Positions 34,851 through 43,392 are shown, numbered from the stretch's first letter. The stretch is 63,550 bases of DNA from Paludibaculum sp. (GCA_029973955.1 JARKQJ010000181.1:1-63550); one strand, 5' to 3'. The notes: a model not told the origin generated them from the sequence alone. Program-made: numbers and translations.

Positions 34851-36503
34851 ATGTCGAAAACGAAGAAGAACTGGCTGATTGGCGTCTCAGCCACCCTGGG
34901 TGTACTGATCGCCGCCACCGTGGGCGCCGGCTACTGGGCTGCGCAGCGACTGGAGCCATTTGTAAAGGAGAAGACAACCTCCTACCTGGGCAAACGCTTC
35001 AAGGCGAATGTCAGACTGGAGAGCTTCAAGGTCAGGCTGTCGTGGCTCTCTACCTGGGACGTCCTCCTGAACAAAGGAAGGGGCGCGGACGCGCATGTGG
35101 AGGCAGGACCGCTGCTGCTGAGCCTGGACCAGTTCCCGCACCTGCCTGCCCTACTGTCATTGAAGAAACTGAAGTTCACGGTGGACCTGGGCTCTCTCGC
35201 CACGGAGACGGCCGTTGTCCGCCAGATCCAACTGGAAGGGCTGGACATCAACCTGCCGCCCAAACAACCCAAGCCGGAGACCGCGGCAAAGCCCGAGGTG
35301 AAGTCTGACGCGATGCCTGAAACGAAGCCGCCGGAACCGGAGGCTGAGGAAGAAGCCACGCCGGCCGCGGGGAAGAAATCCTCGGCGCCCACCATCATCG
35401 TCGATGTCATCGAAGCGCCCGGCGCACGCCTGGCGATTCACCCGAAAGACCCCGCCCGCGCCCCGCTCGTCTGGGAACTTCACAAACTCGTGCTGCGCGG
35501 AGCCACCTCCGGGCGCCCGTTCGACTACGACGCCGAACTCACCAACGCCAAACCACCGGGGCTGATTCATAGCAAGGGCAAGTTTGGCCCCTGGGTCTCA
35601 AAAAGCCCCTCGGATTCCCCGATCTCCGGCGAATACACGTTCGAGAACGCAGACCTCTCGGTCTTCAAGGGCATTGCAGGCACACTGGCATCCAAAGGCT
35701 CATTCCAAGGAACGCTGGACGAGATCATCGTGGACGGCACTACCACCACGCCAGACTTCCGGCTGACTCACAGCGGTAACAAAGTTCCGCTGGAGACCGA
35801 GTACCATGCCATCGTCAACGGCACGAATGGCAACACCATTCTCGATCCGGTCAAAGCGAAACTCGGCGCCTCGCCGTTCACCGTCAAGGGCGGCGTGGTC
35901 CGAAATGTCGGCGAGAAGGGCAAGACCGTCGACCTCACGGCCACGATCCCGGCCGGCCGCATTCAGGATTTCCTGCTGCTGGCCATGAAGGGGAACAAAC
36001 CCATCATGACGGGCCGTATCAGCCTCAATACCCGCGTACTGGTGCCGCCGGGCAAAGGCCACATCGCGGACAAACTCCAATTGCAGGGCGCCTTCAAGCT
36101 CAGCGAAGCCAACTTCACGAGCGCCACGGTGCAGAACAAACTGGACGATCTCAGCCGCCGCGCACAGGGTACGCCGACCGACCAGGGGATCTCGGAGGTC
36201 CCCGTGGTCATGTCCGGCAACTTCAAGATGGGCGGCGGACGCATCGGCTTCCCCAAGCTCTTCTTCTCCATTCCCGGCGCGGACGTCGACCTGAGCGGCA
36301 ACTACATCTTCGCGAGCGAGACGCTGGATTTCACGGGCGAGGCCAAGGTGGAGGCGCGCGTGTCGCAGATGATGGTGACCAAATGGAAGCGCTGGGCGCT
36401 GAAGCCGGTGGATCCTTATTTTGCCAAACAGGGGCACGGCACAGTGGCGAAGTTCAAAGTCAAGGGCACCCGGGACGAACCCAAGTTCGACCTTACTAAG
36501 TAA
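34851..36503 (+). CDS. AsmA-like envelope protein
   Basis: A 550-aa protein with an N-terminal TM helix (WLIGVSATLGVLIAATVGAGYWA), an AsmA-like start (RFKANVRLESFKVRLSWLSTWDVLLNKG), an acidic Pro/Glu-rich linker (about 150-185), and a C-terminal beta-rich domain ending in DLSGNYIFASETLDFTGEAKVEARVSQ. AsmA-superfamily proteins span or line the periplasm and help move lipids to the outer membrane. ATG at 34851 is favoured by GAG spacing and the TM position; 34827 is possible. Confidence 0.8.
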   Translation: MSKTKKNWLIGVSATLGVLIAATVGAGYWAAQRLEPFVKEKTTSYLGKRFKANVRLESFKVRLSWLSTWDVLLNKGRGADAHVEAGPLLLSLDQFPHLPALLSLKKLKFTVDLGSLATETAVVRQIQLEGLDINLPPKQPKPETAAKPEVKSDAMPETKPPEPEAEEEATPAAGKKSSAPTIIVDVIEAPGARLAIHPKDPARAPLVWELHKLVLRGATSGRPFDYDAELTNAKPPGLIHSKGKFGPWVSKSPSDSPISGEYTFENADLSVFKGIAGTLASKGSFQGTLDEIIVDGTTTTPDFRLTHSGNKVPLETEYHAIVNGTNGNTILDPVKAKLGASPFTVKGGVVRNVGEKGKTVDLTATIPAGRIQDFLLLAMKGNKPIMTGRISLNTRVLVPPGKGHIADKLQLQGAFKLSEANFTSATVQNKLDDLSRRAQGTPTDQGISEVPVVMSGNFKMGGGRIGFPKLFFSIPGADVDLSGNYIFASETLDFTGEAKVEARVSQMMVTKWKRWALKPVDPYFAKQGHGTVAKFKVKGTRDEPKFDLTK

Positions 36504-36521
36504 AGAGATTTAAATTTTCCT

Positions 36522-36547
36522 GGAACGTTCGCCTGTTGCGCGCGTCT
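36522..36547 (+). promoter_or_regulatory. Candidate ECF-sigma-type promoter
   Basis: GGAAC (36522-36526), 17 nt, GTCT (36544-36547) matches the general ECF promoter form (GGAAC near -35 and GTC near -10, as in sigma-E targets). It lies 37-62 bp upstream of the 64-aa protein gene. An ECF sigma gene is in the window (25955-26509), but linkage between them is speculation. Confidence 0.35.
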
Positions 36548-36583
36548 TTATAGATGAAGGCGCCGCAAGGCCCGGAGGATCCC

Positions 36584-36778
36584 ATGAGCCTCAAAGAACG
36601 TCTCCAGCTCGAATACGAAATTCTCGAACGCATCGACTCTGCCCGCACCTCCGCCGGCGACGAAGAGGCGGCTGAGGAACTGGAACGCGCTATCATCGAG
36701 CGCGAACTCGCAGAACTGGAAAAGCACACGCAGAGCGAACCCGCCCTGGTGCCTGTGCGTCGCCGCCGCGCCGCGTAA
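36584..36778 (+). CDS. Small acidic coiled-coil protein of unknown function
   Basis: A 64-aa protein (MSLKERLQLEYEILERIDSAR...) that is almost wholly helical, rich in Glu and Arg, with heptad-like Leu/Ile spacing, and ends VRRRRAA. No family is recognised. ATG at 36584 has GGAGG 9 nt upstream, and an ECF-like promoter candidate lies just before it. The window's other small hypotheticals do not resemble it. Confidence 0.6.
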   Translation: MSLKERLQLEYEILERIDSARTSAGDEEAAEELERAIIERELAELEKHTQSEPALVPVRRRRAA

Positions 36779-36827
36779 GACTCCCCCATAGCTGTTGCCA
36801 TATACTGATTCCGTCACCCTCGGAATC

Positions 36828-37910
36828 ATGCGACAGCTACTACTTTGCACACTCTTCGGCGCGCTGCTCAGCGCGCAGGTCCAGAACGGAAAAGTTTACA
36901 GCGAGCCGGGCCGGTTCGCCGGCTGGCCGGCCAACCACGGCATCTGGAGTTGGGGTAATGAAATCCTGGTCGGCTTCGAAGCCGGCTACTTCAAAGCCAG
37001 CGTGCGCGACCACGCCATCGACCGCACCAAGCCGGCTGAACACCTGCTCGCCCGCAGCCTGGACGGCGGCGTCACCTGGAAGATCGAAAAGCCCGAAGGA
37101 CTCAAACCGCCTCCGGGTCTGCAGCAGGCCGATGTCCCCACTGAAACCGGGAAACCGGTGTCGGACTGTCCCGGCGGGATCAACTTCACCGCGCCCGGCT
37201 TCGCCCTCACCGCCCGCATGGCCGACATCCACACGGGCCCCTCGCGGTTCTACGTCTCCTCCGACAAGGGCCACACCTGGACGGGCCCCTACCGCCTGCC
37301 CGACTTCGGCACCCCCGGCATCGCCGCCCGCACCGATTATCTGGTGAACGGCAAGCACGACCTCACCATGTTCCTCACCGCCGCCAAGTCCAACCGCCGC
37401 GAAGGCCGTGTCATTTGCGTGCGCACGCGCGACGGCGGCAAGACATGGACGCTCGAAGGCAATGTCACCCCCGAACCGGAGGGCAACGACTTCGCCATCA
37501 TGCCCGCTTCCGTGCGCCTGGGGCCCAAGGAGATTCTCACCGCGGTCCGCCACCGGACGTTCATCGACGTGTGGCGCTCCACCGACGACGGCAAGACGTG
37601 GACTACCACCGGCAAAGCGGCACCCGACACGGGCCGCGGCAATCCGCCGACTCTCACGCTGCTGAAAGACGGCCGCATCGCCCTGGTTTACGGCTACCGC
37701 GCCGAGCCGTTCGGCATCCGCGCCCGAATCAGCAAGGACAAGGGCAACACCTGGGGCGACGAGATCATCCTGCGCAAAGATGCTGGAGCCTGGGACCTTG
37801 GCTACCCGCGCACCGTGCTGCGTCCCGACGGCAAGCTGGTGAGCATCTACTACTACAACGACGCCGCGGCGAGTGAGCGTTACATCGGCGCCACCATCTG
37901 GGAGCCGTAG
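36828..37910 (+). CDS. Secreted sialidase-like (BNR-repeat) protein
   Basis: A 360-aa exported six-bladed beta-propeller. Signal peptide MRQLLLCTLFGALLSA, then Asp-box repeats SLDGGVTW, SSDKGHTW, TRDGGKTW, STDDGKTW and SKDKGNTW. The exo-alpha-sialidase family cleaves terminal sialic acids, but Asp boxes alone do not prove that activity and the Arg triad was not located with certainty. Its stop TAG is inside the first unit of a 21-bp tandem repeat. Confidence 0.82.
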   Translation: MRQLLLCTLFGALLSAQVQNGKVYSEPGRFAGWPANHGIWSWGNEILVGFEAGYFKASVRDHAIDRTKPAEHLLARSLDGGVTWKIEKPEGLKPPPGLQQADVPTETGKPVSDCPGGINFTAPGFALTARMADIHTGPSRFYVSSDKGHTWTGPYRLPDFGTPGIAARTDYLVNGKHDLTMFLTAAKSNRREGRVICVRTRDGGKTWTLEGNVTPEPEGNDFAIMPASVRLGPKEILTAVRHRTFIDVWRSTDDGKTWTTTGKAAPDTGRGNPPTLTLLKDGRIALVYGYRAEPFGIRARISKDKGNTWGDEIILRKDAGAWDLGYPRTVLRPDGKLVSIYYYNDAAASERYIGATIWEP

Positions 37911-37983
37911 CCGGCTCGCTGGGAGCCGTAGCCGGCTCGCTGGGAGCCGCAGCCGGCTCGCTGGGAGCCGTCACCGGCTCGCT
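37900..37983 (+). repeat. Four tandem 21-bp units, each a GAGCCG/CGGCTC hairpin
   Basis: Units begin at 37900, 37921, 37942 and 37963 with consensus GGGAGCCGTAGCCGGCTCGCT; copies 3 and 4 vary in the loop (GCAGC, GTCAC) and a decayed fifth follows. Each unit contains GAGCCG and CGGCTC as a 6-bp stem with a 3- to 4-nt loop, making a row of hairpins across the sialidase stop codon (37908-37910) and into the convergent intergenic region. They may terminate, stabilise or bound transcripts. Confidence 0.8.
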
Positions 37984-38022
37984 GGCACCCGTCACGATTC
38001 GACCCGCACTCGGGCCGGGCGA

Positions 38023-40650
38023 TCACTCGGCCCGCAGCGCCTCCATCGGCTCAATGGAAGCGGCTCGGCGCGCCGGCACAAACGCCGCCGCCCCCGCCGC
38101 CAGCAGAAACACGCCGGCCACGGCAGCCATCACTCCGGCTTGCATGCCTCCTGTTCCGTAAAGGAAGCTCTCGATCAAGCGCGCCGAGGCCACACTCAGG
38201 AGGAGCCCTCCCGCCAGCCCGGCGGCTACCGGCCAGCCCGCCTGTCCCAGCGCCAAACGGCATACCCCGGCACGCGTCGCGCCGAGCGCCATGCGCACGC
38301 CGATCTCCTGCCGCCGCGCCGCCACCGCGTAACTCAACATCCCGTAGATCCCCAGCATCGCCAACGCCAGCGCGGAAGCGCCGAAGGAAACCAGCACCAG
38401 CGTCTGGAAACGCTCTCGCGCCACGGAATCGGCCACCTGCCGATCCAGTGTCTTCACGCGCGTCACTGTGACATTGGCTTGCCGCTCAATGACCGCTTTC
38501 ATGCCGGCCAGCACGTCATCGGCACGCCCGGCGCTCTTCACCACAAAGAAGGTCTGGAACGGCGGCCGGAACGCGTAGTGCTGATAGATCATCCTCGCCG
38601 GCACATCCTTCAGCGAGGTGTTCCGCGAGTCCTTCACCACTCCGATTACCTGCGCTTTGCGGCCCATCTCGTCGACCTCCTGGCCCACCGCATCCTCATT
38701 GCCGAAGATCGCTTTCGCCGTCCCCTCTGACAGGATCACGGCGGGCACCTCCCGGTCGCGCTCCTCCAGGAATCGGCCGGAGACCAGCCGCTGGCCGGTC
38801 GCCTCGAAGTAACCCGGGCTCACCCAGCGCGCGTTCACCAGCGTCTCACGGGCACCCGCCGGACCGGTCCGGCCCACGGATTCAATCCAGCTCTCCCCAT
38901 CCAACGGCATCGCGGAAACGTAGGCGGCCCGCGCCACACCGGGCATGCCGCGCAGTTCAGAGAGGGCGCGATCGATCAGTGCCGTCCGCTCCTCGTTCTT
39001 CCTGAAGTGCTTGGGCGTCAGGCGCACATCAGCGATGGAGACCTGCCCCGATTCGAATCCGCGATCCTGCCGCAATAAGTGGAGCAGGCTTTGGCCCAGC
39101 AGGGCGGCCACCAGCAGCAGCACCGTGCAGCCACACACTTCCAGCCCGATCAGAAAACCGCGCCACTTCTGGCTGGCACGGCTGGCCGTGGTGCGCGTGC
39201 CGCCGCGTGCCAGCGAACCGCCCGCCAGGCGCAGGCCCGGGGCGAGGCCGGCCACCAGCCCCGCCGCCATGGTCACCAACAGCGCGAACAGCAGCACGCG
39301 CCAGTCGAGGCGCACTTCACTCATCCGCGGAAGATCAAGGGGAGCATTGCGCCGGAACACCTCCAGCCCGGCGTAAGCGAGACCCACGCCCAGGACGCAG
39401 CCCAAGCTGCCCAACAGGAGATTCTCCGCCACCGCGCTCCATACCAGCCGCCAGCGCGCCGCGCCCAGCGCCGCCCGCAACGAAGCATCGTGCTGCCGCG
39501 CTAGCGCCCGGCCCAGTTGCGCATTGGCCAGGTTGAGCGAGGCCAGCAGCATGAGCGCCGCCACGGCGCCCATCAGCAGTACGATACCTCGCCGCGAACC
39601 GCTCACTACCGTCGATTGCAGCGGCCGGAGCGAGGCCCTCATGGTGCCTTCGCGCCGGGTGCCGCCGGGCATCTCGCGCCACACCTGCGCCTGCACCGTA
39701 TTGAGCTGCGCCGTGGCCTGCTCCATGGTCATGCCCGGCCGCAGCCGGCCTATCAGCACCCAGTTGCCGTAGTTGCCGTTCCATTCCATTTCGCCGAGCT
39801 TGAAAACCACCGGCAGAAAGATCCAGGGTTCCAGCACGCCGCTCTTCTGCTGGTCCGGCCGGAATGCCCGCAGCATGTTCTCGTTCGGAAAATGCAGCCC
39901 CTCGGGGAGGACGCCCACGATCTCCCGGGGCACGTCATCGATGCGCACCACGCGCCCGATTACGCCGCGGTCGCCGCCGAACAGCGCCTGCCAGCCTGTA
40001 TGCGTCAGAATCGCTCCGCCCGGAACGTCCTTGCCCTCCTGGCTGTAGAAGCTCCGCCCGATCCGCGGCTCCACGCCCAGCACGCGCAGCAGCGCCGGCT
40101 CGCACAGCACCGTGGCTACGGGCCGCGCGCCGGATCCTCCCAGGGCGACCGACGCGACGCCGTGCCTCAGGTGCGCCATTCCACTGAACACCTGGGTCCG
40201 CTTTTCCCACTCGGCCGCGTGCCTCGGGTTGGGCCCCACGGGATCGTCGCCGATCATACTGATGTGCTCCCAGGCGGTCACCAGCCGGTCGCTTTCCCGG
40301 TAGTCCAGCGGCCGCAGCAGCACGCGGTCTGTCACCGTGAACACCGCCGTGGTCGCTCCGATGCCCAGTGCCAGCGTGAGCACGGCCGTCACTGTGAAGC
40401 CCGGACTTTTCTTCAGTCCGCGCCAGGCGTAGCGGAAATCCCGCAGCAGCGCCTCCAGCCTGGTCCAGCCCCACACGTCGCGGACCTCCTCCTGGATCAG
40501 TGCCGGATTGCCCAGCATGCGCCGGGCCGACTCGCGCGCCGCGTTCTCAGATGCGCCGCCCTCGCGTTGCTCTTCGGCTTCCAATTCCAGGTGCGCGTCC
40601 AATTCGCGCCGCAGGTCCTCTTCGCGCTTCTCTTTGCCGAACCAGTCCAT
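38023..40650 (-). CDS. ADOP-family duplicated FtsX/MacB permease
   Basis: An 875-aa permease with the cytoplasmic ADOP prefix (EEDLRRELDAHLELEAEEQRE..., about 10-70), two MacB_PCD-FtsX modules and TM helices at about 95-120, 355-490 and 750-865. Motifs include DFRYAWRGLKKSPGFTVTAVLTLALGIGATTAVFTV and RQEIGVRMALGATRAGV. No ATPase gene is adjacent, so it is an orphan, as is typical. A PadR gene 5 bp upstream is the usual partner regulator. ATG at 40650 (AAGGA upstream) is chosen; a longer frame to 41046 is read through the PadR gene in the wrong frame. Confidence 0.93.
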   Translation of the reverse strand: MDWFGKEKREEDLRRELDAHLELEAEEQREGGASENAARESARRMLGNPALIQEEVRDVWGWTRLEALLRDFRYAWRGLKKSPGFTVTAVLTLALGIGATTAVFTVTDRVLLRPLDYRESDRLVTAWEHISMIGDDPVGPNPRHAAEWEKRTQVFSGMAHLRHGVASVALGGSGARPVATVLCEPALLRVLGVEPRIGRSFYSQEGKDVPGGAILTHTGWQALFGGDRGVIGRVVRIDDVPREIVGVLPEGLHFPNENMLRAFRPDQQKSGVLEPWIFLPVVFKLGEMEWNGNYGNWVLIGRLRPGMTMEQATAQLNTVQAQVWREMPGGTRREGTMRASLRPLQSTVVSGSRRGIVLLMGAVAALMLLASLNLANAQLGRALARQHDASLRAALGAARWRLVWSAVAENLLLGSLGCVLGVGLAYAGLEVFRRNAPLDLPRMSEVRLDWRVLLFALLVTMAAGLVAGLAPGLRLAGGSLARGGTRTTASRASQKWRGFLIGLEVCGCTVLLLVAALLGQSLLHLLRQDRGFESGQVSIADVRLTPKHFRKNEERTALIDRALSELRGMPGVARAAYVSAMPLDGESWIESVGRTGPAGARETLVNARWVSPGYFEATGQRLVSGRFLEERDREVPAVILSEGTAKAIFGNEDAVGQEVDEMGRKAQVIGVVKDSRNTSLKDVPARMIYQHYAFRPPFQTFFVVKSAGRADDVLAGMKAVIERQANVTVTRVKTLDRQVADSVARERFQTLVLVSFGASALALAMLGIYGMLSYAVAARRQEIGVRMALGATRAGVCRLALGQAGWPVAAGLAGGLLLSVASARLIESFLYGTGGMQAGVMAAVAGVFLLAAGAAAFVPARRAASIEPMEALRAE

Positions 40651-40655
40651 TGAAG

Positions 40656-41024
40656 CTATCCTTCCTGGCCGTCCGCCCCTTCCGGCCACATGATTCTGCC
40701 GATCGCCGCGGTCATCTGTCTCCACTTCGACTCTTCCGACACCAACTGCCGCCGCCCGGCCGGGGTGAGCCGGTAGTACTTGAATTCCCGCTTCAAGTCC
40801 TTGGCGGCCTTCTCCCACCTGGCTTTGATCAGGCCCTTCTTCTCCAGGCGGTGCAGCGCCGGATAGAGTGACCCGTGCTCCACCTGGAGCAGTTCCTCGC
40901 TGTGCTGCTGGATGTGCCGCGCAATCTGGTGGCCGTGGGCCGGCCCGAAGACCAGCGTGCGCAGGATGAGCATCTCCAGGGTGCCCTGCAGGAGTTCGAT
41001 GCGTGCTTTCTGTTCGTTCGACAT
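40656..41024 (-). CDS. PadR-family transcriptional repressor
   Basis: A 122-aa winged-helix regulator: LLQGTLEMLILRTLVFGPAHGHQIARHIQQHSEELLQVEHGSLYPALHRLEKKGLI is the classic PadR domain, with a short C-terminal helix. It is co-transcribed with the ADOP permease 5 bp downstream. ATG at 41024 gives the standard family start MSNEQKARIELLQGTLEM; the palindromic GTAGAC-A-GTCTAC lies immediately upstream and is its probable operator. Confidence 0.94.
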   Translation of the reverse strand: MSNEQKARIELLQGTLEMLILRTLVFGPAHGHQIARHIQQHSEELLQVEHGSLYPALHRLEKKGLIKARWEKAAKDLKREFKYYRLTPAGRRQLVSEESKWRQMTAAIGRIMWPEGADGQEG

Positions 41025-41029
41025 GCTGT

Positions 41030-41069
41030 GTAGACAGTCTACCCAACTTCCGGCATCAACTGGGTAGAC
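41030..41069 (-). promoter_or_regulatory. Probable PadR operator
   Basis: GTAGACAGTCTAC (41030-41042) is a perfect palindrome around one base, 5 bp upstream of the padR ATG. A second pair, GTCTACCC (41038-41045) and GGGTAGAC (41062-41069), shares the same GTAGAC half-site. This double arrangement fits autoregulation by a dimeric PadR protein. Confidence 0.6.
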
Positions 41070-41132
41070 GAACGACCCAGCCGAAAGTGACGACGAAATT
41101 TGCGGCGGGGTTGTTCCTGCGGAAATGGAGAC

Positions 41133-41169
41133 GGCGCCCGCCTCGACCGGCAAGGCCGAAGCGGGCGCC
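41133..41169 (-). terminator. Hairpin after the DJ-1/PfpI gene
   Basis: GGCGCCCGC (41133-41141) and GCGGGCGCC (41161-41169) form a perfect 9-bp stem enclosing a smaller CCGGC/GCCGG-like hairpin. It lies 26 bp past the stop of the minus-strand DJ-1 gene. No long T-tract follows, so it may end transcription weakly or protect the 3' end. Confidence 0.45.
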
Positions 41170-41195
41170 GCGAAAGGGCTTCGATTTGGCGGAAA

Positions 41196-41774
41196 CTAGG
41201 CTTCGATCCTGGTCCCGAGCACGGCCAGGAACTGGGCCAGCCATGCCGGGTGCGCCGGCCAGGCGGGCGCGGTCACCAGTTTGCCGCTGGTGTGCGCGTC
41301 CGTCATCGCCAGGTCGATGAAAGTGCCGCCGGCTGCCGCCACTTCGGGCGAAACCGCCGGATAGCAGGAGCAGCCCTTACCCTGCAGCACGCCGGCTGCC
41401 GTGAGCACTTGCGCGCCGTGGCAGATGGCGGCGATGGGCTTGTCGGCCGCCGCGAAATGCTTGACGATTTCCAGCACGCGCGGGTTCAGCCGCAGATACT
41501 CTGGGGCCCGTCCGCCGGGGATCACCAGGCCGTCGTAGCCGGCCTCCTCCACCGCGTCGAAAGAGTAGTTGAGCGCAAAGTTGTGTCCGCGCTTCTCGCT
41601 GTAGGTCTGATCGCCTTCAAAGTCGTGGATGGCCGTCCGCACCACGTCGCCGGCCTTCTTCCCCGGGCAGACCGCATGCACGGTATGCCCTACCATGAGC
41701 AGCGCCTGGAACGGCACCATCACCTCATAATCTTCTACGTAGTCGCCAACCAGCATGAGGAGTTTCTTTGCCAT
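41196..41774 (-). CDS. DJ-1/PfpI-family protein
   Basis: A 192-aa protein of the DJ-1/PfpI superfamily (proteases, glyoxalases, chaperones). The nucleophile elbow is [14 protein letters not shown] with Cys and the following His; [13 protein letters not shown] supplies the conserved region before it. It resembles PfpI/YhbO-type stress proteins. ATG at 41774 begins [19 protein letters not shown], the normal family start. The frame stays open upstream into a Pnkp-like remnant, so a 311-aa GTG-started fusion is formally possible but unlikely. Confidence 0.88.
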   Translation of the reverse strand: MAKKLLMLVGDYVEDYEVMVPFQALLMVGHTVHAVCPGKKAGDVVRTAIHDFEGDQTYSEKRGHNFALNYSFDAVEEAGYDGLVIPGGRAPEYLRLNPRVLEIVKHFAAADKPIAAICHGAQVLTAAGVLQGKGCSCYPAVSPEVAAAGGTFIDLAMTDAHTSGKLVTAPAWPAHPAWLAQFLAVLGTRIEA

Positions 41775-41828
41775 AGCTCCAGAATACGCCGCGCCGCTAA
41801 AGCCAGCACTCCGAACACCCACTCCCGC

Positions 41829-42131
41829 GCACCGCACCGACTCCTGGCGGAAAGTCCGCCGCAACTCCTCCACCCCGAGGGCAGACTCGCGTAGCGCCCG
41901 GGAGCGCTTGCCCCTCACGGCCCGCGGCCCCAGACGCTCCAGGTGCTCCGCCCGCGGATACTCCGGCCCGTGAATGATCCTCAGGTACTCGCGGCCCCGG
42001 CATTTCACGGCCTGCTGCGAGAGGCCCTTGCGGCCGGTCTGCACGAAGCCGAGCGGCTTCACCACCATCCCCTCGCCGCCACATTCGGCCAGCCGCTCCC
42101 GCCAGGCCGTCGCTTCGGCGCACTCCGCCAC
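41829..42131 (-). pseudogene. C-terminal remnant of bacterial Pnkp (polynucleotide kinase-phosphatase-ligase)
   Basis: This stretch encodes [13 protein letters not shown]...[20 protein letters not shown]...[28 protein letters not shown], which matches from memory the C-terminal ligase region of Pnkp, the RNA end-healing and sealing enzyme that works with Hen1. Kinase, phosphatase and most of the ligase are missing: an in-frame TAA at 42153-42155 closes the 5' side. The normal Pnkp C-terminus is also eroded and the frame runs into the DJ-1 gene. It is read as a decayed fragment. Confidence 0.65.
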
Positions 42132-42290
42132 CAGTCGACCTTCATCCAGAACTTAGTGGCTAACCAGGCAGTCGAGGAACTTGGAGGCCGTTGCCACAAA
42201 CACAGGCGTCTCCGCAGCCAGTTGTTCCAGCGCGGCGCGTGTCAATTCCCCGATTACACTGTCCCTCCCGGCGGTAGCCCCCGGCGTCGC

Positions 42291-42770
42291 TTACGGCTTC
42301 CTATGCTCCTTGGCCGCTTCCGCATCCACCACGCCCTTCAAGGGTGTGAGCAGCTTAAAGGTCAGCCATGTGAAGACCGCCAGGACGATGGCGATGTGGT
42401 AGAGCCCAAATCCCACTGCCGCGCCAACAATGCTCGCACTCCAGATACTGGCCGCGGTGGCCGTACCCGTTACGGAAGCCTTCTCGCGTAGGATCGCTCC
42501 GCCGCCGATGAAGCCGATGCCCGTGATGAGCCCCTGCAGGATGCGTGAGTAACTGTCCGGCGTGGCGCCCGGCATCGCCGAACCGAGCATCACGAATCCA
42601 CAGGCCGCCATCGCAACGATAGGAAATGTCCGCAATCCGGCCGAGTGGTCTTCGCGTTCGCGGTTCCAGCCGATCGGCAACACCAGGACATAGGCGATGC
42701 CCAGGTGCATGACGTCCGAGCAAACCGTCGGCCAGGTCATCGCGGCCAACATTGCGATGCGATCCACCAT
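42291..42770 (-). CDS. MgtC/SapB-family membrane protein
   Basis: A 159-aa inner-membrane protein with about five TM helices and the family motifs LPIGWNREREDHSAGLRTFPIVAMAACGFVMLG and GLITGIGFIGGGAILREK...VTGTATAASIWSASIVGAAVGFG. MgtC proteins affect magnesium-limited growth and ATP-synthase activity. Between its stop and the Pnkp remnant (42132-42290) a short open stretch ending ...FVATASKFLDCLVSH is seen without a family or convincing start. Confidence 0.9.
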   Translation of the reverse strand: MVDRIAMLAAMTWPTVCSDVMHLGIAYVLVLPIGWNREREDHSAGLRTFPIVAMAACGFVMLGSAMPGATPDSYSRILQGLITGIGFIGGGAILREKASVTGTATAASIWSASIVGAAVGFGLYHIAIVLAVFTWLTFKLLTPLKGVVDAEAAKEHRKP

Positions 42771-42881
42771 GAGGATTCAAGATACCCGGCCTGAATTCGC
42801 GGCGCAAGCCGCCTTCCCTTAAGGCAGCCTCGACTCTTCCCCTATCGAGGCGAGTACCCTGCCGCGCCGTTCAGCCGCCTA

Positions 42882-42887
42882 TATAGT
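42882..42887 (+). promoter_or_regulatory. Possible -10 element upstream of the 138-aa secreted protein gene
   Basis: TATAGT lies 45 bp upstream of the ATG at 42932 and matches TATAAT at 5 of 6 positions. The -35 at the correct distance (CTGCCG) is poor. The promoter assignment is weak but the position is suitable. Confidence 0.3.
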
Positions 42888-42931
42888 CGACCGAACCAAG
42901 AGGAACGGTCGAAGAAAGAGAGCAGAAGAAG

Positions 42932-43348
42932 ATGACCAGCAGATTCGCCAAAATCTTCGGGGCGCCGGCCCTCGGCGCCGCCGTTCTCCTCACGCTCGCC
43001 ACCGCGTCCACTGCAACCGCGGCGGACCGCGTTAAAGCCAATATCCCCTTCGCCTTTGAAGTGGGCAAGAAAGCCATGCCGGCGGGAGACTATGACATCG
43101 TGATCGACCGGTCCGTCGGCCACATCACGATCCAGCAGGATGCCAAGAAGGGCACGGAAGCCCTGGCGGCCATCCTCACTTACCTCGCTCCGCCGCAACA
43201 CGGCGGCTCGGATCACGCCCACCTGGTCTTCGACAAGGTCGGCGGCCAGACAATCCTCTCCGAAGTCTGGGAGCCCAACATGGACGGCGTTCTCATCTAC
43301 CTGACCAAGGGTCCGCACGAACACCATGTCCTGCACCTGAAGCGGTAG
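42932..43348 (+). CDS. Secreted acidobacterial protein of unknown function
   Basis: A 138-aa exported protein with a signal peptide (SRFAKIFGAPALGAAVLLTLATASTATAA) and a small beta-barrel-like domain beginning VKANIPFAFEVGKKAMPAGDYDIVID. Proteins with this 'NIPFxFxVGxKxxPAGxY' opening are very common in Acidobacteria and have no assigned function. His-rich C-terminus (KGPHEHHVLHLKR). It is divergent from mgtC and has its own hairpin terminator downstream. Confidence 0.78.
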   Translation: MTSRFAKIFGAPALGAAVLLTLATASTATAADRVKANIPFAFEVGKKAMPAGDYDIVIDRSVGHITIQQDAKKGTEALAAILTYLAPPQHGGSDHAHLVFDKVGGQTILSEVWEPNMDGVLIYLTKGPHEHHVLHLKR

Positions 43349-43361
43349 CTGCTCTCACCGC

Positions 43362-43392
43362 CGTGCGGCCGGAAGGTGGCCCCGGCCGCACG
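43362..43392. terminator. Bidirectional hairpin between convergent genes
   Basis: CGTGCGGCCGG (43362-43372) and CCGGCCGCACG (43382-43392) form a perfect 11-bp stem with a 9-nt loop, midway between the convergent 138-aa protein gene and the MoaD-like gene. Neither side has a T-run, so termination would need help or be partial. Confidence 0.55.

Noticed and set aside
38023..41046. A 1007-aa version of the ADOP permease
   Set aside because: The extra 132 residues (to 41046) are the PadR gene read in another frame. The permease begins at 40650 with AAGGA upstream.
41196..42131. A 311-aa DJ-1 fusion protein
   Set aside because: The N-terminal third is a Pnkp remnant and the family start [12 protein letters not shown] is at 41774, so a fusion is less likely than a decayed neighbour.
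42155..42290. A short ORF ending ...TPVFVATASKFLDCLVSH between mgtC and the Pnkp remnant
   Set aside because: It has no ATG and no family match. A TTG start with a GGGG-type site is possible, but the evidence is too thin to call a gene.
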